Shown in pieces: positions 1 through 8,104 of a DNA stretch of 64,000 bases. Position numbers and translations under genes: made by a program. Every line of letters starts with the position of its first letter. Positions within the stretch are counted from its first letter, which is position 1. The stretch is from Bradyrhizobium diazoefficiens USDA 110 (GTDB lineage: Bacteria > Pseudomonadota > Alphaproteobacteria > Rhizobiales > Xanthobacteraceae): NCBI RefSeq assembly GCF_000011365.1, contig NC_004463.1:5628001-5692000 (forward strand). Direction: 5' to 3'. The notes below the pieces were generated by a model. That model did not search any database. It was not told the DNA's origin and was given only the letters and a program-made list of their open reading frames with translations.

Positions 1-246
1 ATCATGACGTTTGCCGCCTACAATGCCGGCCGCGGCAGCGTGAAGAAGTGGGTCGACCGCTACGGCGATCCGCGCGATCCCAAGGTCGATGCGGTCGACT
101 GGGTCGAGCTCATTCCGTTCTCCGAGACGCGCAATTACGTGCAGCGGATCATGGAGAACCTTCAGGTCTACCGCGCCCGCTTCGGCGGCGGCACGCGGTT
201 GCAGATCGAGGCCGACCTGCGCCGCGGCGCCGGCAGCGTGGAATAG
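1..246 (+). CDS. Soluble lytic murein transglycosylase, C-terminal end (5' truncated by window)
   Basis: Reading frame is open from base 1, so the gene begins upstream of the window. The visible ~81 residues contain the conserved end of the Slt/GEWL lytic domain: AAYNAGRG, then a WVELIPFSETRNYV stretch and a closing helix with VQRIMENLQVYR. These are typical of Slt70-type enzymes, which cleave the MurNAc-GlcNAc bond in peptidoglycan with formation of 1,6-anhydroMurNAc in the periplasm. The catalytic Glu lies upstream and cannot be seen. A GAGSVE tail ends the protein. The family assignment is secure; the subfamily is not. Confidence 0.88.
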   Translation: MMTFAAYNAGRGSVKKWVDRYGDPRDPKVDAVDWVELIPFSETRNYVQRIMENLQVYRARFGGGTRLQIEADLRRGAGSVE

Positions 247-263
247 AGACGGCCCTCCTCTCG

Positions 264-322
264 ATTCGCTGGCGGGAGCATCGGTGGCGAGCGCCGGACA
301 TGCGTCGTCGTCCGGCTTGAGC
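264..322. repeat. Direct repeat, copy 1 (downstream side of sulfatase operon)
   Basis: The core at 276-322 matches 3272-3318 in the same orientation with 2 mismatches in 47 bases; weaker similarity (9 of 12) extends 12 bases further 5'. The two copies bracket the arylsulfatase/FGE operon. The rest of the 217-base gap between the transglycosylase and the sulfatase stop shows nothing else recognisable. Confidence 0.8.
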
Positions 323-463
323 CTTCGAGGACTATTCTCAAGGTCTGACCCGATCGTCAGGCGAGCCATCCCAATCCCGGAGGGCGCCGCGAGCTGCCGA
401 TGCCGCGCGTCAGACCGGCAGCTCGCGCCACTCCCGGGCTTGGGGTGCCCGTCGCCGCATATC

Positions 464-2170
464 CTACTTGCCAGCGTGCGACTGCATGGCCTTCTCTATC
501 TGCTCCTTGACGGCTTCCAGGTTGAAGCTTGCACCCTTCTGCATCGGTGGGAACTCGATCGCCGTCTGGGCAAGCTTGGCGACCTCCTGCTGCACGAACT
601 GGAACCGCCAGAACTCGTAAGCAAACCAGTTATAGAATGCCAGCGACCCCTGCGCGCCGTTAGGCAAGTTCGTACGCTCGAAGGGATCAAGGCGGATATT
701 GGTGAGGATCGGCCAATCAACCTTGACCGTGCCGCCCAACCAGCCGCTCGGCTGATCGGTGAAGCGGTATTTGAAGTCGTCGATGCGCACCGCGCTCAGT
801 GTGCCCTCCGTGAAATAGAAGATCGAGTGGCGAGCGGACGGGCCTTTTCCGGTAATCAGGTCCATCTGGTTGTACCCGTCGAGGTAGACCTTGTAGGTCT
901 TGTCGCCGAGCTGCTTTCCTTTCTGCAACTCGCCGGCGATATTCGGATTGCCCGCTGCGGCGACGAAGGTCGGGAACCAGTCGAGTCCGGACATGATGCC
1001 GTTCTCGACCTTTCCCGCCGGCACCTTGCCCGGCCAACGGATCATGCAGGGCACGCGAAATCCACCTTCCATGGCCGTTCCCTTGCCGCCTGCAAATGGC
1101 GTCTGTCCGCCATCAGGCCAGGTGAAGTTCTCCGCGCCATTGTCGGTTGTGAACGCGACGATCGTGTTGTCGTCGAAGCCCTCGTCCTTGAGCTTCTTCA
1201 TGACGGCGCCGACGATATCGTCGAGCTGGGCAAACCCGCCCTCGGAGACCGACCAGCCGTTTTCGGAGTTGCGCATGTTCTCGTATTTTTCCGAGAGGTG
1301 GGTGACGACGTGCATGCGCGTCGGGTTGAGCCAGACGAAGAACGGCTTGTTGTCCCGCTTGGCCTTGTCGATGAAGTCGAACGTGATCTTCAGGATTTCG
1401 TCATCCACCGTCTCCATCCGCTTTGGATAAAGCGGTCCGGAGTCCTCGATCTTTTGCTTGCCGATCTTGCCCCAGCGCGTCTGCACCGTCGGATCGTCGA
1501 CGTTGGTCGCCCAGGAATGAACCATGTTGCGCGGACCGACGGTGGCCAGCAGCGATTGCGGGTAATTGCGGTGGGCCGGGTCCTCCATGGCGTCGAGGTG
1601 ATAGAGGTAGCCAAAGAACTCGTCGAAGCCATGCATGGTCGGCAGGAATTCGTTGAGGTCGCCGAGGTGGTTCTTGCCGAACTGTCCCGTGGTGTACCCC
1701 ATGGATTTCAGCGCGGTCGCAATGGTCGGCGCTTGCGCCGGCATGCCGATCGGGGAGCCTGCCTGGCCGACCGTGGTAAGCCCGGTACGGATCGGCAGCT
1801 CTCCGGTGATGAAGTTGGCGCGGCCCGCCGTGCAGCTGGCCTCGGCATAGTAGTCGGTGAAGCGCATGCCTTCCGCGGCGAGCTTGTCGAGGTTCGGTGT
1901 CCGGCTTGCCATGATGCCCTGGTGGTAGGCACCGATATTGAACCAGCCGATGTCGTCACCCATGATGAAGACGATGTTTGGCCGCTGGCCAGCCGCTGCT
2001 GGCGCCGGCGCCGGCTGCTGCGCTTGCGCAGGGCTCGTCAATCCGACGGCCGAGAGCGCCGAAGCGGCGACGAGAGAACTACCACTCAACAAGAGATCGC
2101 GGCGTTTCAATCCTCCGCCGATTGGTCCCGTGCTCATCTCAGGCTTTTCCGGAATCCGATCGTTACTCAT
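464..2170 (-). CDS. Type I arylsulfatase, Tat-exported
   Basis: 568-aa sulfatase of the alkaline-phosphatase superfamily, predicted to hydrolyse sulfate esters in the periplasm. A twin-arginine signal (KRRDLLL, residues 22-28) precedes a hydrophobic stretch ending AQA at ~50. Metal-binding DD is at 72-73 (IVFIMGDDIGW). The active-site motif CTAGR has Cys113 as the residue converted to formylglycine; Ala at the third position fits the CxAxR variant. Sulfatase signature 2 (GYTTGQFGKNHLG) and a TTDNG metal motif follow. The start ATG at 2170 has an AGGAAGAGG-like ribosome site and overlaps the stop of the upstream FGE gene by 4 nt (ATGA), so the pair is probably translationally coupled. Substrate cannot be told from sequence. 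Confidence 0.93.
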   Translation of the reverse strand: MSNDRIPEKPEMSTGPIGGGLKRRDLLLSGSSLVAASALSAVGLTSPAQAQQPAPAPAAAGQRPNIVFIMGDDIGWFNIGAYHQGIMASRTPNLDKLAAEGMRFTDYYAEASCTAGRANFITGELPIRTGLTTVGQAGSPIGMPAQAPTIATALKSMGYTTGQFGKNHLGDLNEFLPTMHGFDEFFGYLYHLDAMEDPAHRNYPQSLLATVGPRNMVHSWATNVDDPTVQTRWGKIGKQKIEDSGPLYPKRMETVDDEILKITFDFIDKAKRDNKPFFVWLNPTRMHVVTHLSEKYENMRNSENGWSVSEGGFAQLDDIVGAVMKKLKDEGFDDNTIVAFTTDNGAENFTWPDGGQTPFAGGKGTAMEGGFRVPCMIRWPGKVPAGKVENGIMSGLDWFPTFVAAAGNPNIAGELQKGKQLGDKTYKVYLDGYNQMDLITGKGPSARHSIFYFTEGTLSAVRIDDFKYRFTDQPSGWLGGTVKVDWPILTNIRLDPFERTNLPNGAQGSLAFYNWFAYEFWRFQFVQQEVAKLAQTAIEFPPMQKGASFNLEAVKEQIEKAMQSHAGK

Positions 2171-3159
2171 GACGTGATCCTCTTCCTGGCGATGCACCTG
2201 AAGCCGACATGGCTTGCTGAGGTGTCGATCGGCTCGGCATGACGCGCGGCCGGACGATAGCGGCGGCAGTAGCTGGGAGCGCAAAGATGCGAGCCGCCTT
2301 TAAGCACCTTGCGTGGAATCCTGAGGTTCGGCTGACAAGAATCGTAGCTCGCGCCCTCGGGCCCGCCGCTAGGATTTTGCGGGATGCAGCAGACTTTCAG
2401 GGCGTCGGCTTCGTGCTTCTGCGAATACCAATCGGCCGTCCATTCCCAGACATTACCGATCATATCGTGCAGGCCGTAACCGTTGGCCGGGAATGCGGTG
2501 ACGGGCGAAGTGCGTTCGAAGCCATCAGCCGCAAGATTCTGGTGCGGGAAATTGCCCTGCCAGGTGTTTGCCATATGCCTTCCGCGGGGGAATAGCTCGT
2601 CACCCCAGGCGAATTCCGCGCCGTCCAGTCCGCCGCGTGCGGCGAATTCCCATTCGGCCTCGGTCGGCAATTCCTTGCCGGCCCATTTGGCATAGGCTTC
2701 GACGTCGCGGTAGGCGACGTGGACGACCGGGTGGTCGTCGAGCCCGCTGATGTTGCTGCGCGGACCATAGGGACGGCGCCAGTTGGCGCCGAACTTGAAC
2801 GTCCACCATTGCCCCCAGTTGTGCAAGTCTACAGCTCGCTTAGGCGGCGTGAAGACCAGTGACCCGGCCTTGAGCATGTGCGGCAGAGCGCCCGGATAGT
2901 CCTTCGCATCAGGTGTAATTTCGGCGAAAGTGACGTAGCCGGTCGCGTTCACGAATTTGCGGAATTGGCGGTTGGTGACCGGCGTGCGATCCATCCAGAA
3001 TCCGTCAACGGTAACGAGATGGGCCGGCGCTTCCTCCGGATAATGCCGATCCGAACCCATGCGAAACGTGCCCCCCGGCACATAAAACATCCCCTCACCT
3101 GCTGGATCTTCGAACGATTGTCCGGAGCCAGACAACGATTTCGTATCAGCCAGATACAT
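2167..3159 (-). CDS. Formylglycine-generating enzyme (sulfatase modifier, SUMF1 family)
   Basis: 330-aa FGE-sulfatase domain protein. The C-terminal block GGSHLCAPSYCRRYRPAAR carries both redox cysteines (about residues 293 and 298, C-x4-C), and the family ending SASHVGFRC is present. This marks it as a true aerobic FGE rather than a non-catalytic EgtB/PvdO-like relative. FGE oxidises the CxAxR cysteine of sulfatases to formylglycine using O2 and copper, in the cytoplasm before Tat export. The gene directly downstream, overlapping by 4 nt, is a sulfatase with exactly that motif. An in-frame ATG at 3183 also exists. I prefer 3159 because a FixK-type box is centred at 3216.5, and a class II promoter there would start transcription near 3175, below 3183. 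Confidence 0.93.
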   Translation of the reverse strand: MYLADTKSLSGSGQSFEDPAGEGMFYVPGGTFRMGSDRHYPEEAPAHLVTVDGFWMDRTPVTNRQFRKFVNATGYVTFAEITPDAKDYPGALPHMLKAGSLVFTPPKRAVDLHNWGQWWTFKFGANWRRPYGPRSNISGLDDHPVVHVAYRDVEAYAKWAGKELPTEAEWEFAARGGLDGAEFAWGDELFPRGRHMANTWQGNFPHQNLAADGFERTSPVTAFPANGYGLHDMIGNVWEWTADWYSQKHEADALKVCCIPQNPSGGPEGASYDSCQPNLRIPRKVLKGGSHLCAPSYCRRYRPAARHAEPIDTSASHVGFRCIARKRITS

Positions 3160-3209
3160 GACGACCCCCGGGGGCCATCGCATCAGCGGCCTGGTGGCAC
3201 TCCTCCGGG

Positions 3210-3223
3210 TTGATCCAGATCAA
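3210..3223 (-). promoter_or_regulatory. FixK/FNR-type box upstream of FGE-sulfatase operon
   Basis: The perfect 14-bp dyad TTGATCCAGATCAA fits the FNR/FixK consensus TTGAT-N4-ATCAA and Bradyrhizobium FixK2 boxes (TTG[AC]-N6-[TG]CAA). It is centred about 57 bases before the preferred FGE start, a placement compatible with class II activation. No strong -10 sequence is obvious. The only gene it can serve at close range is FGE on the minus strand. Confidence 0.7.
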
Positions 3224-3259
3224 AGGCCCGTTTCAGGGCCATAAGCAGACAGCGCAGGG

Positions 3260-3318
3260 AGTCGCTGCCGAGAGCATCGGTGGCAAGCGCCGGACATGCG
3301 CCGTCGTCCGGCTTGAGC
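3260..3318. repeat. Direct repeat, copy 2 (upstream side of sulfatase operon)
   Basis: Second copy of the repeat at 264-322, in the same orientation, located between the FixK-type box and the porin terminator. The core 3272-3318 has 45 of 47 identities to copy 1. No transposase or integrase gene lies between the copies. Confidence 0.8.
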
Positions 3319-3407
3319 AGCGGCCGCGACCTGAGGCGTGCACGCGACCGGTCACGGAAGCGACGCGCCGGCTCGGCCGACATTGCTGGGGCGCAAAGCC
3401 ATGCACC

Positions 3408-3440
3408 AAAAGAAAAGCCCCGGCGGTTTCCCGCCGGGGC
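3408..3440 (-). terminator. Rho-independent terminator of the porin gene
   Basis: On the minus strand a perfect 10-bp stem GCCCCGGCGG / CCGCCGGGGC with a GAAA loop is followed by TTTTCTTTT. It lies 25 bases after the porin stop codon, as expected for the strong terminator of a highly expressed outer-membrane protein. Confidence 0.93.
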
Positions 3441-3465
3441 TCTCTGTCAGGTCGTTAGACCGAGA

Positions 3466-5064
3466 TCACCAGTTGCGCTGAGCGCGGAGGAGCAGAACGA
3501 GCGAGTTCTGGTCCTTGACCTCGTAGGTCGCAGCCGGCTTGGCGGGAACAGCGGCCAGCCCCGCCGCAATTGTACCTGCGTACTTCTGGTCGACGTTGGT
3601 CCAGGCCAAGTCGGCCGAGAACGTCAGGTTCTTGACCGGCGTCCAGCGGGTGATGATACCCACCTGGCCGATATTGAAGTCGGGGTTACAACCCGTAAGA
3701 CCAGGTTGCCCGACGGTGAGCAGGCCACCAGCGCCGCAGAGGAAGGTCTTGGCCCCCGAGCCGAACTGCGCCTGAGCGTAGGCACCGTAGATCGCGGTGT
3801 TCCAGTAGGGATCCCAGTTGTGCGTGTAAGCACCGCGGAAGCCCCAGGTCTTGATCGTCTCCTGCTGGCCACCCGTGACGAACACGGTGTCCGGAGCGGT
3901 GACAGCGGCGACGCTGCCGTAGGCGCCGGCGAGGCCCGAGCTGCCGTACATCACATACGTGCTGCCCGCGAGGTTCTGGAAGTTGTAGCGGGTCGCACCG
4001 TCGGTGTAGACGGCCGACACGTTGATCACGTCACCCGCACCGGTCGGGATGTTCTTGATCGACAGAGCGAGCTGAACCGCCCAGCCCCACTTGTCGTCGG
4101 GGTGACCAGTGACTTCGGACGGGCCGTAGTAACCGACGTGGTTGTCATGCGCAGCGACCGACGCCTGGAACAGACCCCAAGCCTGGTCGACACGAACCAT
4201 ACCGACGAGGTTCGGCGACCTGCTGCCGCCGATGGCATTGGCGCCGACAGCACCGCCGAAAATGCCAGCCGCAGTTGCGCCAGTCAGGTTGACGTTACCA
4301 GCCTGATAGTACGAGGTGGCGTCTTCAGCCGAGAACGCCGCCGTGATGCCCTGACCGAAGTCAGCGGTGTAGCTGAACTGGTTGACACCGGTGACCGTGC
4401 CCGAACCGCCGACGAGACCGTCGAAGTTGTTGCCCGGATAGTTGGTCCAGGGCGCGTCGAACTGCGACACCGCCTTACCCATGGTGAAGCCGGCGAACTG
4501 GATGAAGGCGTAGTACACACCGAGCGAACCGGCCGAGGTGTTACCGTCCGTGCCGTTCACCGAACCGCCGCCGGAGCCGAAGAGAGCCGGAGCAGCTGCA
4601 CCGACGGGAGTGTTGATGGCGAGCGCACCGCTGTAGGCGGTGCCACCGGTGGCGCTGCCGGTGCCGACATAGTTGCCGGTCGTCCAGGAGAAGACGCCAT
4701 CGAAGAAGGTGCGGACCACGCCGTACTCGGTCGCGGTGCGCGTGTCGATGTTGAGGTCTTCACGAGCGCGCATCGTGTAGTAGTTCGTCAGACGGTTGCG
4801 TGCACCGTTGGCGCCCTGGGTCGAGACGTTCTGGTTCAGGGTGAAGTCCGAGTTGGTGCCCAGCGCGACTTCAGCGCGCAGGTAACCACCCAGCTTGATG
4901 CAGGTGTCAGTGCCCGGGATGTAGTAGAATCCGGCACCGTACAGGGAGCAGATCTTCACGTATTCGACCGCTTTGGCCTTTACGGGGAGATCGGCTGCCT
5001 GTGCTCCGCCAACGGCGATCAGACCCGCCGCTGAACCGAGCAAAAGGCTCTTAACCAACTTCAT
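3466..5064 (-). CDS. General outer-membrane porin (Omp2b/RopA-like, porin_2 family)
   Basis: 532-aa alphaproteobacterial porin. A signal peptide [20 protein letters not shown] ends at AQA, followed by the family hallmark ADLPVKA and a [21 protein letters not shown] segment with two cysteines. Alternating beta strands and Gly/Asn/Thr-rich loops continue to a C-terminal aromatic residue (RAQRNW), the signal for BAM-mediated insertion. It should form a 16-stranded trimeric channel for small hydrophilic solutes. The start at 5064 is fixed by a GGAGG site 7 nt upstream, and the gene ends in a strong terminator. At 532 aa it is long for the family, with expanded loops. Specificity is unknown. Confidence 0.92.
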   Translation of the reverse strand: MKLVKSLLLGSAAGLIAVGGAQAADLPVKAKAVEYVKICSLYGAGFYYIPGTDTCIKLGGYLRAEVALGTNSDFTLNQNVSTQGANGARNRLTNYYTMRAREDLNIDTRTATEYGVVRTFFDGVFSWTTGNYVGTGSATGGTAYSGALAINTPVGAAAPALFGSGGGSVNGTDGNTSAGSLGVYYAFIQFAGFTMGKAVSQFDAPWTNYPGNNFDGLVGGSGTVTGVNQFSYTADFGQGITAAFSAEDATSYYQAGNVNLTGATAAGIFGGAVGANAIGGSRSPNLVGMVRVDQAWGLFQASVAAHDNHVGYYGPSEVTGHPDDKWGWAVQLALSIKNIPTGAGDVINVSAVYTDGATRYNFQNLAGSTYVMYGSSGLAGAYGSVAAVTAPDTVFVTGGQQETIKTWGFRGAYTHNWDPYWNTAIYGAYAQAQFGSGAKTFLCGAGGLLTVGQPGLTGCNPDFNIGQVGIITRWTPVKNLTFSADLAWTNVDQKYAGTIAAGLAAVPAKPAATYEVKDQNSLVLLLRAQRNW

Positions 5065-5817
5065 GTTAAACCTCCAAGTTTGCTCTATAGGGAAGGTTCC
5101 GGATCCGCTGGGTGAAGACACCCTAAGGTTGGTTCCCTTGTCCCTTAACTCACCGCTTAGTCGCTTCGCGCCTTCGGACACACCCGCTGACCGCGAGGGA
5201 CTTAAGCGAACCACCTAAAACGGGACGACCTCGGGATGCCCCCCTCCGTCGCTCAGTCACAATTACCGAACGTCCTTGCACACACAACAACAGAACGCTC
5301 CGGAACGGGCCTATGAAGCGCGTTTTCCGACGGGTGTTGCACAAATAACACGCAGATGTGATCGGATCGCCCCTGTAACATATTGTTTACATTGATGTTT
5401 TTTAAACGGTTCCATTTGCCTTCAAAGTTCCCCACATGAGGCACCGCTACAGGGAGTTCGTCTCCAACGAGGTTTCGGCGCCCTCGAATCGCGGAATCAG
5501 AAGAAGACTCAACGGGAAGACACAGCCTCCCCTCCGCGAGCGCATTCGGAAGGCGTCGGCACCAAGAGGGCATGGCATTTTCTTCGATAGAGATGAGTTG
5601 CGCCCCAAGTCGCATCACTAAGCGTTTTCGATGACTTGCGATTTTCGGGCTCGGGCGGGAGGGTACTCAGCCTCCTTGACGATGCAAAACCGGTGCGACG
5701 AGCCCGGCAGCGATCGCGCCCGTCATCAAAGCTCCGCCTAAATCGTTCCGCATCGGGGCAATGCGAGCCTGTCCAGTGGCACCACGCCTGATCCGGGTTG
5801 GGAAGAAGGTGATTGCC
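5065..5817. other. Intergenic region upstream of the porin
   Basis: The 753-base gap contains no convincing gene. The part nearest the porin (5065-5260) is presumably its leader. An AT-rich segment at 5375-5412 (TTGTTTAC and TTTTTTAAA runs) stands out from the GC-rich background and may be part of the porin promoter region. A 121-codon open frame at 5253-5618 on the minus strand looks non-coding. Confidence 0.5.
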
Positions 5818-7224
5818 CTAGTGCTTCGACACCGACGGTTCCGGCCTGAAAAGCACCGTGTAATCGGCGATCAAGCGGAATTCTTGCTGCGTCGGGCGCA
5901 CGTTCCCCTGTTGCCAAACGTTTGAGTATTGGGTCTTCAGTCGCAGGCCTTTCAGCGGCCCCTCGGTCGGCCGATACTGCAGCCATACATCCAGTTCTCG
6001 ACGGTCGGGAATCGCGACATTGGTCACCGGATTCAGGGCTCCCCAACCCTGGCTGTACCAGGCACCGGTGCTCAGTCCGGGGAGCCCAAAGGCCGCGAAG
6101 TCGTAAGCGGCGCTGCCGCCGATCGCCTTCTCGCCGGCGTTGTCAAAGGACACTTGCTGCATGTCCGTATAGTTCGGTTTGGTCCCGAAAGGCGAATAGA
6201 TCTTGGATTGGTTCCCTGTCGCAGACCCCGCGATGAAGAGCGTCCAGCCGGCATACGCCATCTGTGCCTTCGCAGAAGCCTGGTAGGTCTCGAAGGGACT
6301 GCCCGCCAGCAGGTTGTCGCCTACGCTCGTCTGCGCGATGACATTGCCGCCCAAGATGAAGTTGGGCATCCCCTTTGGCTGCCTGAAGTCATACTCCGCC
6401 TGACCGAAGCCGGAATTGATGAAGTTCTGGACGTTGTAATCCATAGCCGTCAGCACGAGGCCAGGAATCGGGCGGAGCCTGAACATCCCAAATGGCGTGC
6501 CCTCCGTGCCGGTTCCGGCCAGCGCATTCGACATCGGAATGAAATCGTTTGAATCGCGCGGCTTGATATTCCAGATGTAACCGAGGGCGTAGTCGTAGAA
6601 GCGATCCTTGTCTGGCAACGATACAAGCGTCGCGGCCTCGAACGTGTTCGGTACCATCCGATTGTCTTGAGGATTAATCAATGGCGTATCGACCAACTGC
6701 CGTCCGCCACGGATTTCCTGGTCGCCGAGTTGGATGCGTCCATAGATCTGACCCAAAGTATTGATGTTGTTCTGGCCCGGCGCCAACAGCTTCGTACCGT
6801 CTTGATCGAGAGGACCAAAAAGCCTCTCCGATCCGTAGAAGGCGGCGTGAATGCCGAACAGGTCGCCAATCAGGCCGGTTCGGACCGCAAGCCAGCCGCC
6901 TGCGGCATAAGCTTGCGACTTGGTTCCGTCGAAATTGTCGCGGTTCATGTAATAGGTTCGCGCGACGTATTGTACGAGTGAATCGCGGAAGAACGCCGGC
7001 AACTCCTGAGCTCGGCGGTCCCAGTAGATTTCCTTCATGAACGGCTGAGCGGGAAACTTGTCCAATGTCCACGAGGACAGACGCTCGCGGTCGGCGATTT
7101 CATCTCGCGACGCAGGCAGCAGAAGCTCCTGGGCTGTTGCCGGCTGCGCAAGGCAGAACCAAATCGCGACGAGGCCGGCTGAAGCAACGAGGCGATTGCA
7201 GATCGCCCGAAACACGCGGTGCAT
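5818..7224 (-). CDS. OprD-family outer-membrane porin
   Basis: 468-aa protein with a signal peptide ending TAQ (about residue 32). Family features are FFRDSLVQYVARTYYMNRDNFDG near the N-terminus (the OprD FY-NRDF region), a GRQLVDTPLINPQDNRMVPNTFEA motif in the middle (OprD: long-arm and NDSRLLPQTFEG region), and many short amphipathic strands. OprD-type channels take up small organic acids, amino acids or other carboxylates. The start at 7224 has a GGAGAAGGAAG ribosome site. A perfect FixK/FNR box lies about 70 bases upstream, suggesting low-oxygen control. Unlike many OprD proteins it does not end in a clear aromatic residue (SVSKH). The substrate is not predictable. Confidence 0.82.
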   Translation of the reverse strand: MHRVFRAICNRLVASAGLVAIWFCLAQPATAQELLLPASRDEIADRERLSSWTLDKFPAQPFMKEIYWDRRAQELPAFFRDSLVQYVARTYYMNRDNFDGTKSQAYAAGGWLAVRTGLIGDLFGIHAAFYGSERLFGPLDQDGTKLLAPGQNNINTLGQIYGRIQLGDQEIRGGRQLVDTPLINPQDNRMVPNTFEAATLVSLPDKDRFYDYALGYIWNIKPRDSNDFIPMSNALAGTGTEGTPFGMFRLRPIPGLVLTAMDYNVQNFINSGFGQAEYDFRQPKGMPNFILGGNVIAQTSVGDNLLAGSPFETYQASAKAQMAYAGWTLFIAGSATGNQSKIYSPFGTKPNYTDMQQVSFDNAGEKAIGGSAAYDFAAFGLPGLSTGAWYSQGWGALNPVTNVAIPDRRELDVWLQYRPTEGPLKGLRLKTQYSNVWQQGNVRPTQQEFRLIADYTVLFRPEPSVSKH

Positions 7225-7287
7225 ACTTCCTTCTCCTGTCCCCGGGAGCGGATTCAACACACGCTGAGCGCGTACGACACCAGCACT

Positions 7288-7301
7288 TTGATTTGGATCA
7301 A
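7288..7301 (-). promoter_or_regulatory. FixK/FNR-type box upstream of OprD-like porin
   Basis: The sequence TTGATTTGGATCAA is a perfect TTGAT-N4-ATCAA dyad, centred about 70 bases before the start codon of the OprD-like gene. The rest of the gap (7302-7675) contains no gene I can support. Confidence 0.68.
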
Positions 7302-7675
7302 CACTCGGATTAATCTCTGCGCATCAACAAAACGGCGCCGGCTGTGGTAGCGCAATACTCCCGCGCCAAGCGGACCGACACGCACAGCAAACCGTCGCGC
7401 GGCATCGTCTGTCGAGCACAGCAATGGCGCTGGATCAGATATCGAACACACTTCGGTGCGAGCCCTGAGATCGCATCGCACCTCTCTTGTCGGCGCGACC
7501 CAAAGACATCTTCGCAGCTATCTCGTCTTGAGAAATGACCTTTGGTGCAATGTCCCCGACAACCTTGCGCAACGTGCCCTCGCCACTTCTATGCTCAAGC
7601 TCTGCAGTAAGACGCGAGCAACAAGGGGATTGCCACCGGCAAACGATCAGCCGGTTCGCATGAACCTGGCGCGAT
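7302..7675. other. Intergenic stretch with no recognised feature
   Basis: 374 bases between the FixK-type box and the stop of the small secreted protein. Short open frames occur on both strands but lack ribosome sites and family resemblance. No hairpin with a U-tract was seen. Confidence 0.4.
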
Positions 7676-8077
7676 CTACATTGCACACCTGGTAAATTTA
7701 ACGCTCATGTCGGAAATGTCGGGAAAGGAGCGGCTGATATTGTTGTCGTCAATAACTTTCAGGACGAATTTCATGTCCTGATTCATGATCGAGGTTGCGC
7801 ATGCAGCCGAAATCTCGACGCTGCCTGCGTTTTCCTTTTTGGACTTGATCGTGCAGTTGGCCGACTTTCCTCGTATGCTGTTGCCCTCGATGATGAAGCC
7901 CGAGCCGTACAACTCCGACATCTCGGTGAAGGCGACGTGACTGCCTCGCTTGCTGAATACCTGACTGCACATGTCGGCTTCGCTCGCCCATGCTCCGGTG
8001 AGTTCTATGGCCGATGCCGGGCTGGAGGCCATCACGATCGCGACAGTAAGGACCTGAATGTTGCGAATATTGATCAT
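7676..8077 (-). CDS. Small secreted protein of unknown function, RND-operon companion
   Basis: 133-aa protein with a signal peptide (hydrophobic residues 8-20, cleavage after ASA at about 23). The mature part contains four cysteines (DMC, ANC, AAC, TRC) that could form two disulfides, and has the character of a compact periplasmic beta protein. It starts 27 nt after the RND pump stop on the same strand, so it is probably the last gene of the efflux operon. I do not recognise the family. An accessory role in efflux is inference from position only. Confidence 0.72.
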   Translation of the reverse strand: MINIRNIQVLTVAIVMASSPASAIELTGAWASEADMCSQVFSKRGSHVAFTEMSELYGSGFIIEGNSIRGKSANCTIKSKKENAGSVEISAACATSIMNQDMKFVLKVIDDNNISRSFPDISDMSVKFTRCAM

Positions 8078-8104
8078 GAAAAGAGCTCCATCGTGGAAGC
8101 GACC

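Noticed and set aside
89-2242. 717-codon plus-strand frame
   Set aside because: Antisense shadow of the arylsulfatase gene; Arg/His-rich composition and no family motif.
264-3318. Composite transposon or genomic island around the sulfatase operon
   Set aside because: Direct repeats are present, but there is no transposase, integrase or terminal inverted repeat, and base composition does not visibly differ.
3280-5034. 584-codon plus-strand frame
   Set aside because: Antisense shadow of the porin gene; no ribosome site or motif.
5253-5618. 121-codon minus-strand frame upstream of the porin
   Set aside because: No ribosome site, no signal or motif, and lies in what looks like the promoter region.
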